Of a stretch of DNA of 64,000 nt, positions 52,623 to 61,152 are shown one piece after another (positions within the stretch are counted from its first letter, which is position 1; every line of letters starts with the position of its first letter). Source of the DNA: Pedobacter metabolipauper. GTDB lineage: Bacteria > Bacteroidota > Bacteroidia > Sphingobacteriales > Sphingobacteriaceae. Both the position numbers and the translations under genes were made by a program. The stretch covers positions 558,001-622,000 of the forward strand of contig NZ_SNYC01000004.1 of assembly GCF_004362715.1 (NCBI RefSeq), in the 5' to 3' direction. The notes below the pieces were generated by a model. The model did not search any database, was not told the origin of the DNA, and saw only the letters and a list, made by a program, of their open reading frames with translations.

Positions 52623-54317
52623 ATGAAAAGATATAAACTGGGTGCCGCTTTTTTACTAATCGCTTTTACTACTTTAACCTGGTCTTTCAAAGAAGATCTT
52701 TTCCAGGTATCTAAGAACATGGATATATTCGCTTCTCTATACAAAGAGGTTAGCATTAACTATGTGGAGGATACAAACCCGTCAGAAATGATGCGGAATG
52801 GTATTGATGCCATGCTGGGGAACCTGGATCCTTATACCGAATACATTCCCGAATCTGAAATTGAAGATTACAAACTCAAATATGTAAGTACCCAGTACGG
52901 TGGTATTGGTGCAACTACTCTTTTTTTGGAAGGTAAGCTGTATGTAAATGAGGTAAGCGAAGGTTATCCTGCCGATAAACAGGGTATAAAACCTGGTGAT
53001 CAGCTGGTAAAGATAAATGAGAATGAAGTGAAAGGCAAAGACAGGGCACAGGTTAGCCAGCTGCTTCGCGGACCACGTGGTTCTTCTGTTGACCTGGTCA
53101 TCATCCGGGATGGTGCTGTTCTGACTAAGAAACTGATCCGTGATGAAATTAAACAGCCTAATGTTTCTTATTCGGGAATGACAGATGATCATTTTGCCTA
53201 CATCCGGCTGGATAAGTTTTTAGAGAACTCTGCCCAGGAGGTTAAAGATGCTGCTGTGGCGTTGAGCAAGCAGCAGCCAAAGGGGATGATCCTCGATCTA
53301 AGATATAATGGTGGTGGTATTTTACAGGAGGCCGTAAAGATTGTTAATCTTTTTGTGAATAAGGATGTGCTTGTAGTAACGCAAAAGGGCAGGAATCCTC
53401 AAAAAACAATTACCTATAAAACGTATAGCGAGCCGTTGTTGCCCCAGATGCCGCTTGTGGTTCTGGTTGGCGGTTCATCTGCATCGGCCTCTGAGATTGT
53501 TGCAGGCTCTTTGCAGGATCTGGACAGAGCTATTATTGTAGGGCAAAGAAGTTATGGTAAGGGTTTGGTTCAGCAAACGTTTAATCTGCCTTATAACAGC
53601 CTGGTTAAGGTTACTGTAGCCAAATACTACACCCCATCCGGAAGATGCATCCAGGCGCTTGATTATGCGCATAAAGACGCAGATGGCACTACGCATAAAT
53701 TCGCAGATTCGGTGATGACTAAGTTTAATACTAAAATGGGCCGGAATGTTTTTGATGGCAACGGGGTTTATCCGGATGTATTTGTAACAAATGCCAAACC
53801 CAGCCCAATCACGGTTTCCATCGTCACTAAAAACCTGTTCTTTGATTTTGCCAATGCGTATAAAAAGAACAACAAGGCGATTGCGCCTGCGGCAAGCTTT
53901 CAGCTAACTGATGCAGATTACAACCAGTTTGTTTCTTCGATGGCAGGAAAAGATTATTCTTATACATCAAGTACGGAGCGCTTGTTGTCTGACCTGCGTG
54001 CAGAAGCCGAAAAAGAGAATAAACTGGCTGCGGTAAAAGCAGACCTGGAAGATTTGAAGGAGAAGATGCTTGGTGCCAGGAAAACGGACCTGGTTACTTA
54101 TAAGGCAGAGATCAAGCGAATTCTGGAAACACAGATTGTAAGTCGTTATTATTACGAAAAAGGAAAGATCCAACAGGCGTTTCAGTATGATAAGGAACTG
54201 ACTGCAGCAAAATCACTGTTAAATAATTCAACCAGGGTACTGGCTATATTAAAGGGAGAAGGTGAATATAAAACGATAGGAAGTCCTGTTAAAGCGATTG
54301 CTTCTGCTGAGAATTAA
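52623..54317 (+). CDS. S41-family C-terminal processing peptidase (CtpA-like)
   Basis: The 564-residue protein has an N-terminal signal anchor (about 5-22), a PDZ domain (about 85-170, QYGGIGATTLFLEGKLYVNEV then KQGIKPGDQLVKIN), and an S41 protease domain with SSASASE (catalytic Ser within 285-290) and Lys313 in RSYGKGLVQ. YYTPSGRCIQ is also typical. Such proteases trim periplasmic or lipoprotein C-termini. It follows the CsbD-like gene by 78 bp. The C-terminal 150 residues are helical with a coiled-coil-like segment. Confidence 0.92.
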   Translation: MKRYKLGAAFLLIAFTTLTWSFKEDLFQVSKNMDIFASLYKEVSINYVEDTNPSEMMRNGIDAMLGNLDPYTEYIPESEIEDYKLKYVSTQYGGIGATTLFLEGKLYVNEVSEGYPADKQGIKPGDQLVKINENEVKGKDRAQVSQLLRGPRGSSVDLVIIRDGAVLTKKLIRDEIKQPNVSYSGMTDDHFAYIRLDKFLENSAQEVKDAAVALSKQQPKGMILDLRYNGGGILQEAVKIVNLFVNKDVLVVTQKGRNPQKTITYKTYSEPLLPQMPLVVLVGGSSASASEIVAGSLQDLDRAIIVGQRSYGKGLVQQTFNLPYNSLVKVTVAKYYTPSGRCIQALDYAHKDADGTTHKFADSVMTKFNTKMGRNVFDGNGVYPDVFVTNAKPSPITVSIVTKNLFFDFANAYKKNNKAIAPAASFQLTDADYNQFVSSMAGKDYSYTSSTERLLSDLRAEAEKENKLAAVKADLEDLKEKMLGARKTDLVTYKAEIKRILETQIVSRYYYEKGKIQQAFQYDKELTAAKSLLNNSTRVLAILKGEGEYKTIGSPVKAIASAEN

Positions 54318-54348
54318 GCAATTGTTGCCTATGCTTCCTAATGGTCCT

Positions 54349-54377
54349 GTTCTCCACTCTTAGGTTCTCCGTTCTCC
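54349..54377. repeat. Three copies of GTTCTCC
   Basis: GTTCTCC occurs at 54349-54355, 54364-54370 and 54371-54377, in the 70-bp convergent gap between the CtpA-like and ferredoxin genes. No hairpin is obvious. It may be simple-sequence noise. Confidence 0.4.
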
Positions 54378-54387
54378 GGTCTCTTTG

Positions 54388-54717
54388 TTAGTCGGTATGG
54401 TGCAGCTTAACAACAAGGCCGTCCATTGCCGGGTTCAATTGCAGCTGGCAGGCCAGTCTGGAATTTGGCAATACATCTGGCAGGGTATCCAGCATGGCAT
54501 ACTCATCGTCTGTCATTTCGTTCAGCTTGTCTTCGCCTTCTAAAACATCTACACAGCAGGTGGCACACAGGGCCATTCCGCCGCAAGTGGCAAGGATATC
54601 GTATTCGCAGGCTTTTAAGTATTCCATTAGGCTTAACCCCATATCCACCGGGGCTTCAAGGGAGGTTAAGCTTCCGTCTGCATTCTGAATGTGCAGGGTA
54701 ATGTTATTTTCTTCCAT
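54388..54717 (-). CDS. [2Fe-2S] ferredoxin (adrenodoxin-type)
   Basis: The 109-residue protein has the cluster cysteines Cys45, Cys51, Cys54 and Cys90 (pattern C-x5-C-x2-C ... C) in ATCGGMALCATCC and RLACQLQL. The spacing is that of adrenodoxin/ISC-type ferredoxins. Its gene starts 3 nt after the ferredoxin-NADP reductase stop, so the two form an operon and probably an electron-transfer pair. Confidence 0.92.
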   Translation of the reverse strand: MEENNITLHIQNADGSLTSLEAPVDMGLSLMEYLKACEYDILATCGGMALCATCCVDVLEGEDKLNEMTDDEYAMLDTLPDVLPNSRLACQLQLNPAMDGLVVKLHHTD

Positions 54718-54720
54718 GTT

Positions 54721-55731
54721 TTAGAATTCTGATACACCATTTACCGTGGTGTACTTCATGGTATATTTAATGCCGGGGTTCATGTATTGGTAAGCACTGT
54801 GGCTCATTAAAGCTGCTTCATGGAAACCACAAAGGATCAGTTTTAATTTGTTGGTGTAAGTATTGATATCACCAATTGCGTAGATACCGGGAATATTGGT
54901 AGAATAATCGTCTGTATTTACTTCAATCGCGCTTTTGTTGATGTTCAGGTTCCATTGCTCAATAGGACCTAATTTAGGGCTTAATCCGAACAAAGGAATT
55001 AAGTGGTCTGCTTCAACATTTGAAACTTCCAGTGTTTTATTGTGGATGATCTCTACATTCTCCAGTTTGCCTGTTCCGGATACGGAATTCAGGTTGCTGT
55101 TTAGTATGAGGTTGATCTTTCCGCTTTCTGCAAGGGCCATTACTTTATTTACAGAATCTGGTGCTCCGCGGAAGCTTTCGCTGCGGTGAACCAATGTTAA
55201 TTCTTCAACAATGTCTGCAAGGAAAATGGTCCAGTCCAGGGCAGAGTCACCACCACCGGCGATCACCATTTTTTGTCCGCGGTATTGTTCCGGGTCAAGG
55301 ATCATATAGTTTACACCTCTTCCGTTCTCGAACTGCTCTAAACCGGTAACAGCAGGTTTACGAGGCTCAAAGCAGCCTAATCCGCCAGCAATAACAACAA
55401 CTTTAGATTCGATCACGGTACCCATATTGGTTGTTAATACGAAATCACCTTCAGCACGTTTCTCCAAACCTTCGATCCGTTCACCGAGGGTAAAGCCAGG
55501 ATGAAAAGGTTTGCCTTGCTCCATTAAATTATCGATCAGCTCCTGAGCCAGAACGGTAGGGTAGCCGGGGATATCATATATAGGTTTTTTAGGATATATT
55601 TCAGATAACTGTCCGCCCACTTGTGGTAAATAATCAACTAAATGACAGCGCATTTTTAATAACCCTGCTTCAAAAATTGCGAATAAACCTACGGGTCCGG
55701 CGCCAATAATGGCTATATCAGTAGAAATCAT
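54721..55731 (-). CDS. Ferredoxin-NADP reductase, thioredoxin-reductase-like type
   Basis: The 336-residue flavoprotein has an FAD site IAIIGAGPVGLFAIFEAG, a second NAD(P) site MVIAGGGDSALDWTIFLAD, and a C-terminal YAIGDINTYTNKLKLILCGFHEA segment. It resembles thioredoxin reductase but lacks the CxxC redox motif, which is the mark of the FNR-like type found in Bacilli and Bacteroidota. It passes electrons between NADPH and the ferredoxin encoded immediately downstream. Its start is 127 bp from the divergent LpxH-like gene. Confidence 0.92.
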   Translation of the reverse strand: MISTDIAIIGAGPVGLFAIFEAGLLKMRCHLVDYLPQVGGQLSEIYPKKPIYDIPGYPTVLAQELIDNLMEQGKPFHPGFTLGERIEGLEKRAEGDFVLTTNMGTVIESKVVVIAGGLGCFEPRKPAVTGLEQFENGRGVNYMILDPEQYRGQKMVIAGGGDSALDWTIFLADIVEELTLVHRSESFRGAPDSVNKVMALAESGKINLILNSNLNSVSGTGKLENVEIIHNKTLEVSNVEADHLIPLFGLSPKLGPIEQWNLNINKSAIEVNTDDYSTNIPGIYAIGDINTYTNKLKLILCGFHEAALMSHSAYQYMNPGIKYTMKYTTVNGVSEF

Positions 55732-55845
55732 GTATTTAAAATTTGTGCGAATTTACGAACTTTTGTTTTAATTATTAGGTTATTTATAAATATTCTACAT
55801 AGCCCCTAGAACTTATGACTGGTTTAAGGCGCTGATATTTTTCCT

Positions 55846-55853
55846 TATCTTTG
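55846..55853 (+). promoter_or_regulatory. Putative -7 box TATCTTTG for the lpxH-like gene
   Basis: TATCTTTG at 55846-55853 is an exact TAnnTTTG match, ending 8 nt before ATG 55862. The same eight bases precede hflX. The -33 TTG is not in the expected place. Confidence 0.5.
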
Positions 55854-55861
55854 TACTATTG

Positions 55862-56626
55862 ATGAGTAAGAACATATATTTCGCTTCAGATTTCCATTTG
55901 GGTGTTCCAAATTTTGAGCAGAGCCGTAAACGTGAGGATCGTATTGTACGCTGGCTAAATTCCATAGCGCCAACGTGTAGCGAACTGTTTTTAATGGGCG
56001 ATGTCTTTGATTTCTGGTATGAATATAAGCTGGTTGTTCCTAAAGGTTTTATCCGTTTGCAGGGTAAACTGGCAGAGATGAGTGATGCCGGAATTAAGAT
56101 CTATTTCTTTAAGGGCAACCATGATATGTGGGTTAATGACTATTTCATCAAGGAGATAGGTATAGAGATTGTGAGCGATGAACTGGTGATTGAGCGCGGT
56201 GGAAAACGGTTCTTTTTACATCATGGTGACGGTTTGGGTCCGGGAGATTCAAAATATAAAATGTTGCGCAAGATCTTTAGAAGCCCGTTTTGCCAATGGT
56301 TATTTTCTATGGTTCCGCCAAGAATTGGATTGGGAATAGGTAGTGCCTGGTCTGGCCGAAGCCGTTTGGCCAGTAATACGGACGAGGTTTTTTATGGTAT
56401 TGATCATGAATGGCTGGCTGTTTATGCGAAAGAGCAATTGATGAATGCACATTATGACTATTTTATTTTTGGTCACCGTCATTTGCCGCTGGATCTGGAT
56501 CTTGGCAAAGGAAGCCGGTATGTTAACATTGGTGAATGGATAAATTTCAACTCCTATGCTGTATTTGATGGCAATGAGTTAAGCCTTAAATATTTTGAAA
56601 AGGGCGAGCAGGTAGTTTTGGTTTGA
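55862..56626 (+). CDS. lpxH: UDP-2,3-diacylglucosamine diphosphatase (LpxH-like metallophosphoesterase)
   Basis: The 254-residue calcineurin-like enzyme has all metal motifs: SDFHLG (Asp10, His12), MGDVFDFWYEY, KGNHDMW, LHHGDGLGPGD and FGHRHLP. The combination MGDVFDFW with a large lipid-binding insert (YKMLRKIFRSPFCQWLFSMVPPRIGLGIG) is LpxH-type. LpxH cleaves UDP-diacylglucosamine to lipid X in lipid A synthesis. I start at ATG 55862 (MSKNIYFASD). It is divergent from the ferredoxin-NADP reductase and followed by prfA at 110 bp. Confidence 0.85.
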   Translation: MSKNIYFASDFHLGVPNFEQSRKREDRIVRWLNSIAPTCSELFLMGDVFDFWYEYKLVVPKGFIRLQGKLAEMSDAGIKIYFFKGNHDMWVNDYFIKEIGIEIVSDELVIERGGKRFFLHHGDGLGPGDSKYKMLRKIFRSPFCQWLFSMVPPRIGLGIGSAWSGRSRLASNTDEVFYGIDHEWLAVYAKEQLMNAHYDYFIFGHRHLPLDLDLGKGSRYVNIGEWINFNSYAVFDGNELSLKYFEKGEQVVLV

Positions 56627-56628
56627 TA

Positions 56629-56679
56629 AGGCAGTAAATTTTTACTGCCATTAACTGAAAAAGACGTATTTTTACTGCC
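56629..56679 (+). terminator. Hairpin GGCAGTAAA/TTTACTGCC with second arm copy
   Basis: GGCAGTAAA (56629-56637) can pair with TTTACTGCC at 56640-56648. A second copy of TTTTTACTGCC lies at about 56667-56678. The first arm could therefore pair with either copy. There is no clean T tail; it may be a terminator for lpxH or a mutually exclusive structure in the prfA leader. Confidence 0.4.
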
Positions 56680-56735
56680 CGAATAACTACCTGATTTGGG
56701 TTGATAATGAATTAAAAAGTTTCTGAAAAAATAAT

Positions 56736-57809
56736 ATGTTAGAGAAATTAGAAGCAATCAAGCTGCGTTGGGAAGATGTAGAAGAGCAGTTGAGTAATCC
56801 TGATACGATGCAGGATATGAAGCGTTTTGCGGCTTTAAATAAAGAATATAAAGATTTAGGCAAGATTGTAGAGGAATATAAGATCTACAAGAATGTGATG
56901 AGCAATATTGACGCGAATAAAGAGATCCTGAGTATTGAGAAAGACCAGGAGATGCGTGAGATGGCTAAAGAAGAGTTGGACATGCTGTTGGTTCAGCAGG
57001 AAGAGATTGAAGAAAAAGTCCGCCTGATGCTGATCCCTGTTGATCCTGAAGATGCTAAGAATGCCGTATTTGAGATCAGAGGTGGTACTGGTGGTGATGA
57101 GGCTGCTTTATTTGCAGGAGATCTTTACCGGATGTACAGCCGCTATTTTGAGCAGAAAGGCTGGAAAGTGGAGACGGTTGATTTTACTGAAGGAACTGCC
57201 GGTGGTTATAAGGAGGTAATTCTGAAAGTTAGCGGTGAAGATGTATACGGACAGCTTAAATACGAGTCTGGTGTACATCGGGTTCAGCGTGTTCCGGATA
57301 CGGAGACACAGGGTCGTGTACATACCTCTGCTGCATCTGTAGCTGTTTTACCGGAAGCGGAAGAGATTGATCTTTTTATCAACCCTGCTGATATTGACCT
57401 TCAGACTTCACGTTCTGGTGGTGCTGGTGGACAGAATGTAAATAAGGTAGAGACTAAGGTACAATTGACGCACAGGCCTTCCGGGCTCGTTGTAGTTTGC
57501 CAGCAGGAACGTTCGCAACTTGGTAACCGGGTTATTGCGATGGAGATGCTGAGGAGTAAGTTATATGATATTGAATTACAGAAAAAGAACGGTGATATTG
57601 CGGCAAGACGTAAGACGATGGTTTCGACCGGAGACCGTTCTGCGAAGATCAGAACTTACAACTATCCGCAGGGAAGGGTTACCGATCACCGTATCGGTTT
57701 AACACTTTATAACCTGGGCGGTGTAATGGATGGCGGAGTGCAGGAATTGATCGATGCGCTGCAGTTTGCAGAGAATGCTGAGAAGATGAAAGAAGGCTCT
57801 GTAATATAG
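56736..57809 (+). CDS. prfA: Peptide chain release factor 1
   Basis: The 357-residue factor terminates translation at UAA and UAG. The catalytic GGQ is at 231-233 in [15 protein letters not shown], and the codon-recognition loop reads [13 protein letters not shown], that is PDT (187-189) at the position of PAT in E. coli RF1, which excludes RF2 (SPF). The length and the N-terminal coiled domain are normal. A 20-bp palindrome follows the stop at 57817-57836, before the tRNA-Asp promoter. Confidence 0.95.
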   Translation: MLEKLEAIKLRWEDVEEQLSNPDTMQDMKRFAALNKEYKDLGKIVEEYKIYKNVMSNIDANKEILSIEKDQEMREMAKEELDMLLVQQEEIEEKVRLMLIPVDPEDAKNAVFEIRGGTGGDEAALFAGDLYRMYSRYFEQKGWKVETVDFTEGTAGGYKEVILKVSGEDVYGQLKYESGVHRVQRVPDTETQGRVHTSAASVAVLPEAEEIDLFINPADIDLQTSRSGGAGGQNVNKVETKVQLTHRPSGLVVVCQQERSQLGNRVIAMEMLRSKLYDIELQKKNGDIAARRKTMVSTGDRSAKIRTYNYPQGRVTDHRIGLTLYNLGGVMDGGVQELIDALQFAENAEKMKEGSVI

Positions 57810-57816
57810 CTAGTTG

Positions 57817-57836
57817 CATTTATTTTAAAATAAATG
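57817..57836. repeat. 20-bp perfect AT-rich palindrome between prfA and tRNA-Asp promoter
   Basis: CATTTATTTTAAAATAAATG reads identically on both strands. It immediately precedes the TTG of the tRNA promoter (57837-57839). It could be a weak bidirectional terminator or an upstream promoter element. Confidence 0.5.
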
Positions 57837-57866
57837 TTGTAAATTTAAATAAAGAGCCTATATTTG
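57837..57866 (+). promoter_or_regulatory. tRNA-Asp promoter
   Basis: TTG (57837-57839), a 19-bp spacer and TATATTTG (57859-57866) are a full match to the Bacteroidota promoter consensus. The tRNA begins 25 nt after the box; a small CCCG/CGGG hairpin lies in the leader. Confidence 0.75.
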
Positions 57867-57891
57867 CAATCCCGAAACGAACGGGAAAAAC

Positions 57892-57965
57892 GGACCGGTA
57901 GTTCAGCTGGTTAGAATGCCGCCCTGTCACGGCGGAGGTCGCGGGTTCGAGTCCCGTCCGGTCCG
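57892..57965 (+). tRNA. tRNA-Asp (anticodon GTC)
   Basis: The 74-nt sequence folds as a complete cloverleaf: acceptor GGACCGG pairing with CCGGTCC (57958-57964), D arm around GTTCAGCTGGTTAGAAT, anticodon stem GCCGC/GCGGC-type with loop containing GTC at 57926-57928, and T arm GCGGGTTCGAGTCCCGT. The discriminator base is G (57965), as in tRNA-Asp. CCA is not encoded. A consensus promoter precedes it and a terminator follows. Confidence 0.95.
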
Positions 57966-57966
57966 C

Positions 57967-57994
57967 AAAAGCCACTCCATCGAGTGGCTTTTTT
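57967..57994 (+). terminator. Intrinsic terminator after tRNA-Asp
   Basis: GCCACTC (57971-57977), a 4-nt loop and GAGTGGC (57982-57988) form a stem extended by AAAA/TTTT pairs, followed by six T residues to 57994. Confidence 0.9.
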
Positions 57995-57998
57995 GTTT

Positions 57999-58013
57999 TG
58001 AGTTCGAACCTCA
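57999..58013 (+). repeat. Possible tRNA T-arm relic downstream of tRNA-Asp
   Basis: TGAG-TTCGAAC-CTCA has the 7-nt TTCGAAC loop and a 4-bp stem of a tRNA T arm, 34 bp after the end of tRNA-Asp. No acceptor stem is recognisable around it. It could be a degenerate attachment site or chance. Confidence 0.25.
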
Positions 58014-58166
58014 TATTCCACCCCTAATCGAAGAGCAATACCAAATGTTGGGAAGCTGTGGTTATTTTAATTTTTCCTGTCTCATTTTTCTATTAAATGA
58101 TAAGTTTGTATTAGATAAACAACAGCTATTGCCGTAGCCAATATATTTAATAAGAGAGGGCACTCC

Positions 58167-58949
58167 ATGACAAAGACATATGCTCCCAAACAGAAAAGCA
58201 CTCAGGGGCATTCTGTTCAAATCAGCAACATTGAGATATACTACGAAGAATATGGTGCCGGAAACCCATTGGTTTTACTGCATGGGTTTGGCGGTTGTGT
58301 ACAGAATTGGTATCCTTTTATTACAGAGCTCTCTGAGCGCCATCGACTGATCGTTGTAGATCTGCGTGGCCATGGTTATTCAACAAATCCTGATCATAAG
58401 TTCACACATCTGGAAGCGGCCAGTGATGTATTCCTTTTGCTTGAAAAGTTGGGAATTGATCGCTTCTCGGCTATGGGAATGAGTTCTGGAGGGATGGTGC
58501 TACTGCACATGGCGACGATGCAACCCAACCGCATCCACTCAATGGTATTAATCAGCGCAACTTCCTATTTCCCCGATCAGGCTCGGACCATTATGCGCAG
58601 AGCCTCGTTCGGCACAATGCCTTACGAAGTGAAAGAAATGTATCGGGAATGTGCAAAACGTGGTGATGAACAGATTCAACAACTCATTAGACTTTTCAAC
58701 GCGTTGCATGAAAACTATAACGATATGAATTTCAACGCACAAAGTCTATCAACCATTACAGCCCGAACACTTATAGTGCATGGTGATCGGGACAACTTTT
58801 TTCCTGTAGAAATTCCTGTAAGCATCTACCGCTCTATTCCGAATGCCGCCTTGTGGATTATTCCTGGAGGAGACCATGTTCCAATTTATGATTCCAAGGT
58901 TCCATTTACCTCAACAGCTCTACAGTTCCTTGATGAGGCAGGCAGTTGA
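58167..58949 (+). CDS. Alpha/beta-hydrolase
   Basis: The 260-residue protein has the alpha/beta-hydrolase core: oxyanion motif LLHGFGGCVQNW, VVDLRGHGYS, nucleophile elbow GMSSGGMVLL, a late Asp in VHGDRDNFFPVE, and His in PGGDHVPIY. It has no clear signal peptide. Substrate unknown; the profile is that of carboxylic-ester or haloperoxidase-like hydrolases. It follows the tRNA-Asp terminator by 172 bp, and its sequence looks less biased in codon choice than its neighbours, which may indicate transfer, though I have not counted codons. Confidence 0.8.
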   Translation: MTKTYAPKQKSTQGHSVQISNIEIYYEEYGAGNPLVLLHGFGGCVQNWYPFITELSERHRLIVVDLRGHGYSTNPDHKFTHLEAASDVFLLLEKLGIDRFSAMGMSSGGMVLLHMATMQPNRIHSMVLISATSYFPDQARTIMRRASFGTMPYEVKEMYRECAKRGDEQIQQLIRLFNALHENYNDMNFNAQSLSTITARTLIVHGDRDNFFPVEIPVSIYRSIPNAALWIIPGGDHVPIYDSKVPFTSTALQFLDEAGS

Positions 58950-59011
58950 ATCTACGTGTAAATCATATAAATACGCAGATAATAAAAAAACCGCAGAGAT
59001 GATAGCAGCAA

Positions 59012-59563
59012 TTACTTTGCTGAAGTATTGGTCAGAAGGTTGCCAATTACTTTTTTCATAGTAGCGAATTCTTCAGGATCGTACAAGCGGGTCAGGAAGG
59101 CAATACGGCCGTTGCGGTCAATGACCACATTTCTCGTAACTCCACTCTTTTTATCTGCAAACTGCCCAAAAATATCTGCTCCGGGGTCAAGTGCCAATGG
59201 ATAGGTGATCTTCATATCCTGATGAAATTTCTTTACGATTTCCAAAGGCTCGTCCCGGTCAACACCAATCAATACAAGATCTTTGTCTTTATTGGGAAGC
59301 CAAACATCACGTTCCAGATACGGCATCTCTTTCCGGCATACACTACACCAGCTTGCAGTAAACTGCAGGACTACAATTTTCCCTCGTAATGCTTTTAGTG
59401 TTGTCTTTTTACCATTTGTCAGCTCGAGTGAAAAATTATCTGGTGCCAAATCTCCCACTTTAACAATATAGCCACGGTCATCAGCATTGGTTTTTTCCGT
59501 AGTCTGTGCATATACGGCGAAAACAGATAAACTGATAAGTAGAAATAGGATTGTTCTTTTCAT
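59012..59563 (-). CDS. Exported thioredoxin-fold protein (TlpA-like, CSVC active site)
   Basis: The 183-residue protein has a signal peptide (KRTILFLLISLSVFAVYAQ), then an AhpC/TSA-Redoxin-like fold: GDLAPDNFSLELTNGKKTTL, KIVVLQFTASWCSVCRKEMPYL with active-site CSVC, and GVTRNVVIDRNGRIAFLT. It is probably a periplasmic reductant or thiol-disulfide exchange protein. The convergent arrangement with the alpha/beta-hydrolase leaves 62 bp between them. It lies upstream of nothing obvious in its direction; the next TlpA gene starts 1.6 kb further right on the same strand. Confidence 0.85.
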   Translation of the reverse strand: MKRTILFLLISLSVFAVYAQTTEKTNADDRGYIVKVGDLAPDNFSLELTNGKKTTLKALRGKIVVLQFTASWCSVCRKEMPYLERDVWLPNKDKDLVLIGVDRDEPLEIVKKFHQDMKITYPLALDPGADIFGQFADKKSGVTRNVVIDRNGRIAFLTRLYDPEEFATMKKVIGNLLTNTSAK

Positions 59564-59733
59564 GATGCAGTTACTGTTGGTTTACGTTATTTCAAAAATA
59601 AATAAAATACTACTAAATTACTAGGAATTATTTTAGAAAGATTGAATAAAAAAGTAAATTAGGTTTTTAATTGCCAGTATCATGCGTAAACAAGACATTC
59701 CAATAGTAGAATCAGCGCTATCATACCAATCCT

Positions 59734-61152
59734 TTAATTTTTTAGAGATACATCAAGAATATTTTCGGTTTCCCGAGCCAGTTCCCACAGACCAGGTGCG
59801 GTCGATAAAATGATCTTGCCATCTTTTCCAACCAAAACATATCTGGGTATGGAATTGACATTATAGTCCTTTGAAACTGCTGAATCATTCGGCTTTTCGA
59901 CAATCAGATTAACGCCTTTCAAATTTAAACTGCCGGTAGCTTTCTTCCACGGTTTTTCCGTCTCATCGGTACAGATATTTACAAATACCACTTCTTTATC
60001 CTTATACTTTTCATGTACAGCAAAGCCATTGTCCAGAATATCTTTTCTACACGGGCCACAGTGCACACCCCAGAAATCTATGTATACCAGTTTTCCCAGA
60101 AAATCATTTAATGAAACGGTATTGCCATCCATGTCTTTCAGCGAGAAGCCTGGTGCGGATTGTCCCGGGCTTAGATTTTTGAGGTTGGTATAATATTTTG
60201 TTAGCTGCACCTTAAATTCCGGTGTTTTGCCTTCTTGCAGGTATTGGTTATAGATCTCAACGGTATTGCTAAATTCACTGCTTTCAAAACCGTCTTTAAT
60301 CAGCACTGCAGCATACCAGTCTTTGATGCGCTGTATGTCGATAACTGCCTGCCCCAGCAGATAATGGGTTTTCACATGGTTGGATTTAATGGAGTTTATT
60401 GCGACTGCCCCATCAAAAATGCGGTACAATCTTACCCAGTCATAGATAAACTTGCGATACAACGCCGATTTATTAAAGGCAAATTCATTTATTAATTTAT
60501 AGTCTAAAAGAACGGTTGGGATTTTTTTATTGATCGCGTCTCTAACCAGGTTATCGGTAATCGTTAGTTTAAACTTGTCATGAAGCCGTGCAGACAACAG
60601 CATGTTCATGTATTTGTAATAAATATCGTAGGCTATTTTATCAAAGTTCTCCGTATGCGGAACGCCATGAATGTACATTATCTCTTGATTGAATGCGTTA
60701 TTTATAGCCCTATATTTTGCAGTGTCACTTGTCTTTTGATCTGGACCATCGCTGATTTTTTGGGCCAGGTAGAAAAGTTCAATCTTCGTTTGCAGTTCCA
60801 TTGTCCGCTCTTTAGATTTGCCCCGTACTGTCAGGGTTTTTGCAATGTTCTTATTGTCCCATTTCAGGGTTATCGTGTCGCCTGGTACCGCAAACAACGT
60901 AATGGTCTCATTATTTAGCCGTAGGATAAAATTCTGAATACCCTCTGTTCGGATTTTTTTGGAGAAGTTACCTTTATTATCTACCAGAATGTTGTAGTCT
61001 TTCCATTCAAAAAAGCCTTCGTTAACCAGGTTAAATGAGCTTTGATCGTAATTTCTTATGTTTCCCTGTAAAAAATAGGTACTGTCGTTTTGCCCGAATG
61101 ATACTGCCGGGATGGTTCCTAATAATAAGAATAGGATAATTAATCTTTTCAT
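59734..61152 (-). CDS. TlpA-family thiol-disulfide oxidoreductase with large N-terminal domain
   Basis: The 472-residue protein has a signal peptide (KRLIILFLLLGTIPAVSFGQ), an N-terminal beta-rich DUF4369-type region with LRLNNETITLFAVPGDTITLKW, a helical middle (about 120-330) and a C-terminal thioredoxin domain: SAPGFSLKDMDGNTVSLNDFLG, YIDFWGVHCGPCRKD (active site CGPC) and SIPRYVLVGKDGKIILS. It is the complete counterpart of the cut-off gene at 1-1038. Such proteins are abundant in Bacteroidota and their substrates are mostly unknown. Confidence 0.87.
   Translation of the reverse strand: MKRLIILFLLLGTIPAVSFGQNDSTYFLQGNIRNYDQSSFNLVNEGFFEWKDYNILVDNKGNFSKKIRTEGIQNFILRLNNETITLFAVPGDTITLKWDNKNIAKTLTVRGKSKERTMELQTKIELFYLAQKISDGPDQKTSDTAKYRAINNAFNQEIMYIHGVPHTENFDKIAYDIYYKYMNMLLSARLHDKFKLTITDNLVRDAINKKIPTVLLDYKLINEFAFNKSALYRKFIYDWVRLYRIFDGAVAINSIKSNHVKTHYLLGQAVIDIQRIKDWYAAVLIKDGFESSEFSNTVEIYNQYLQEGKTPEFKVQLTKYYTNLKNLSPGQSAPGFSLKDMDGNTVSLNDFLGKLVYIDFWGVHCGPCRKDILDNGFAVHEKYKDKEVVFVNICTDETEKPWKKATGSLNLKGVNLIVEKPNDSAVSKDYNVNSIPRYVLVGKDGKIILSTAPGLWELARETENILDVSLKN

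Noticed and set aside
57820..58014. Minus-strand frame of 64 codons containing TGLEPATSAVTGRHSNQLN
   Set aside because: It is the antisense reading of the tRNA-Asp gene; this peptide pattern is a well-known false protein produced over tRNA genes.
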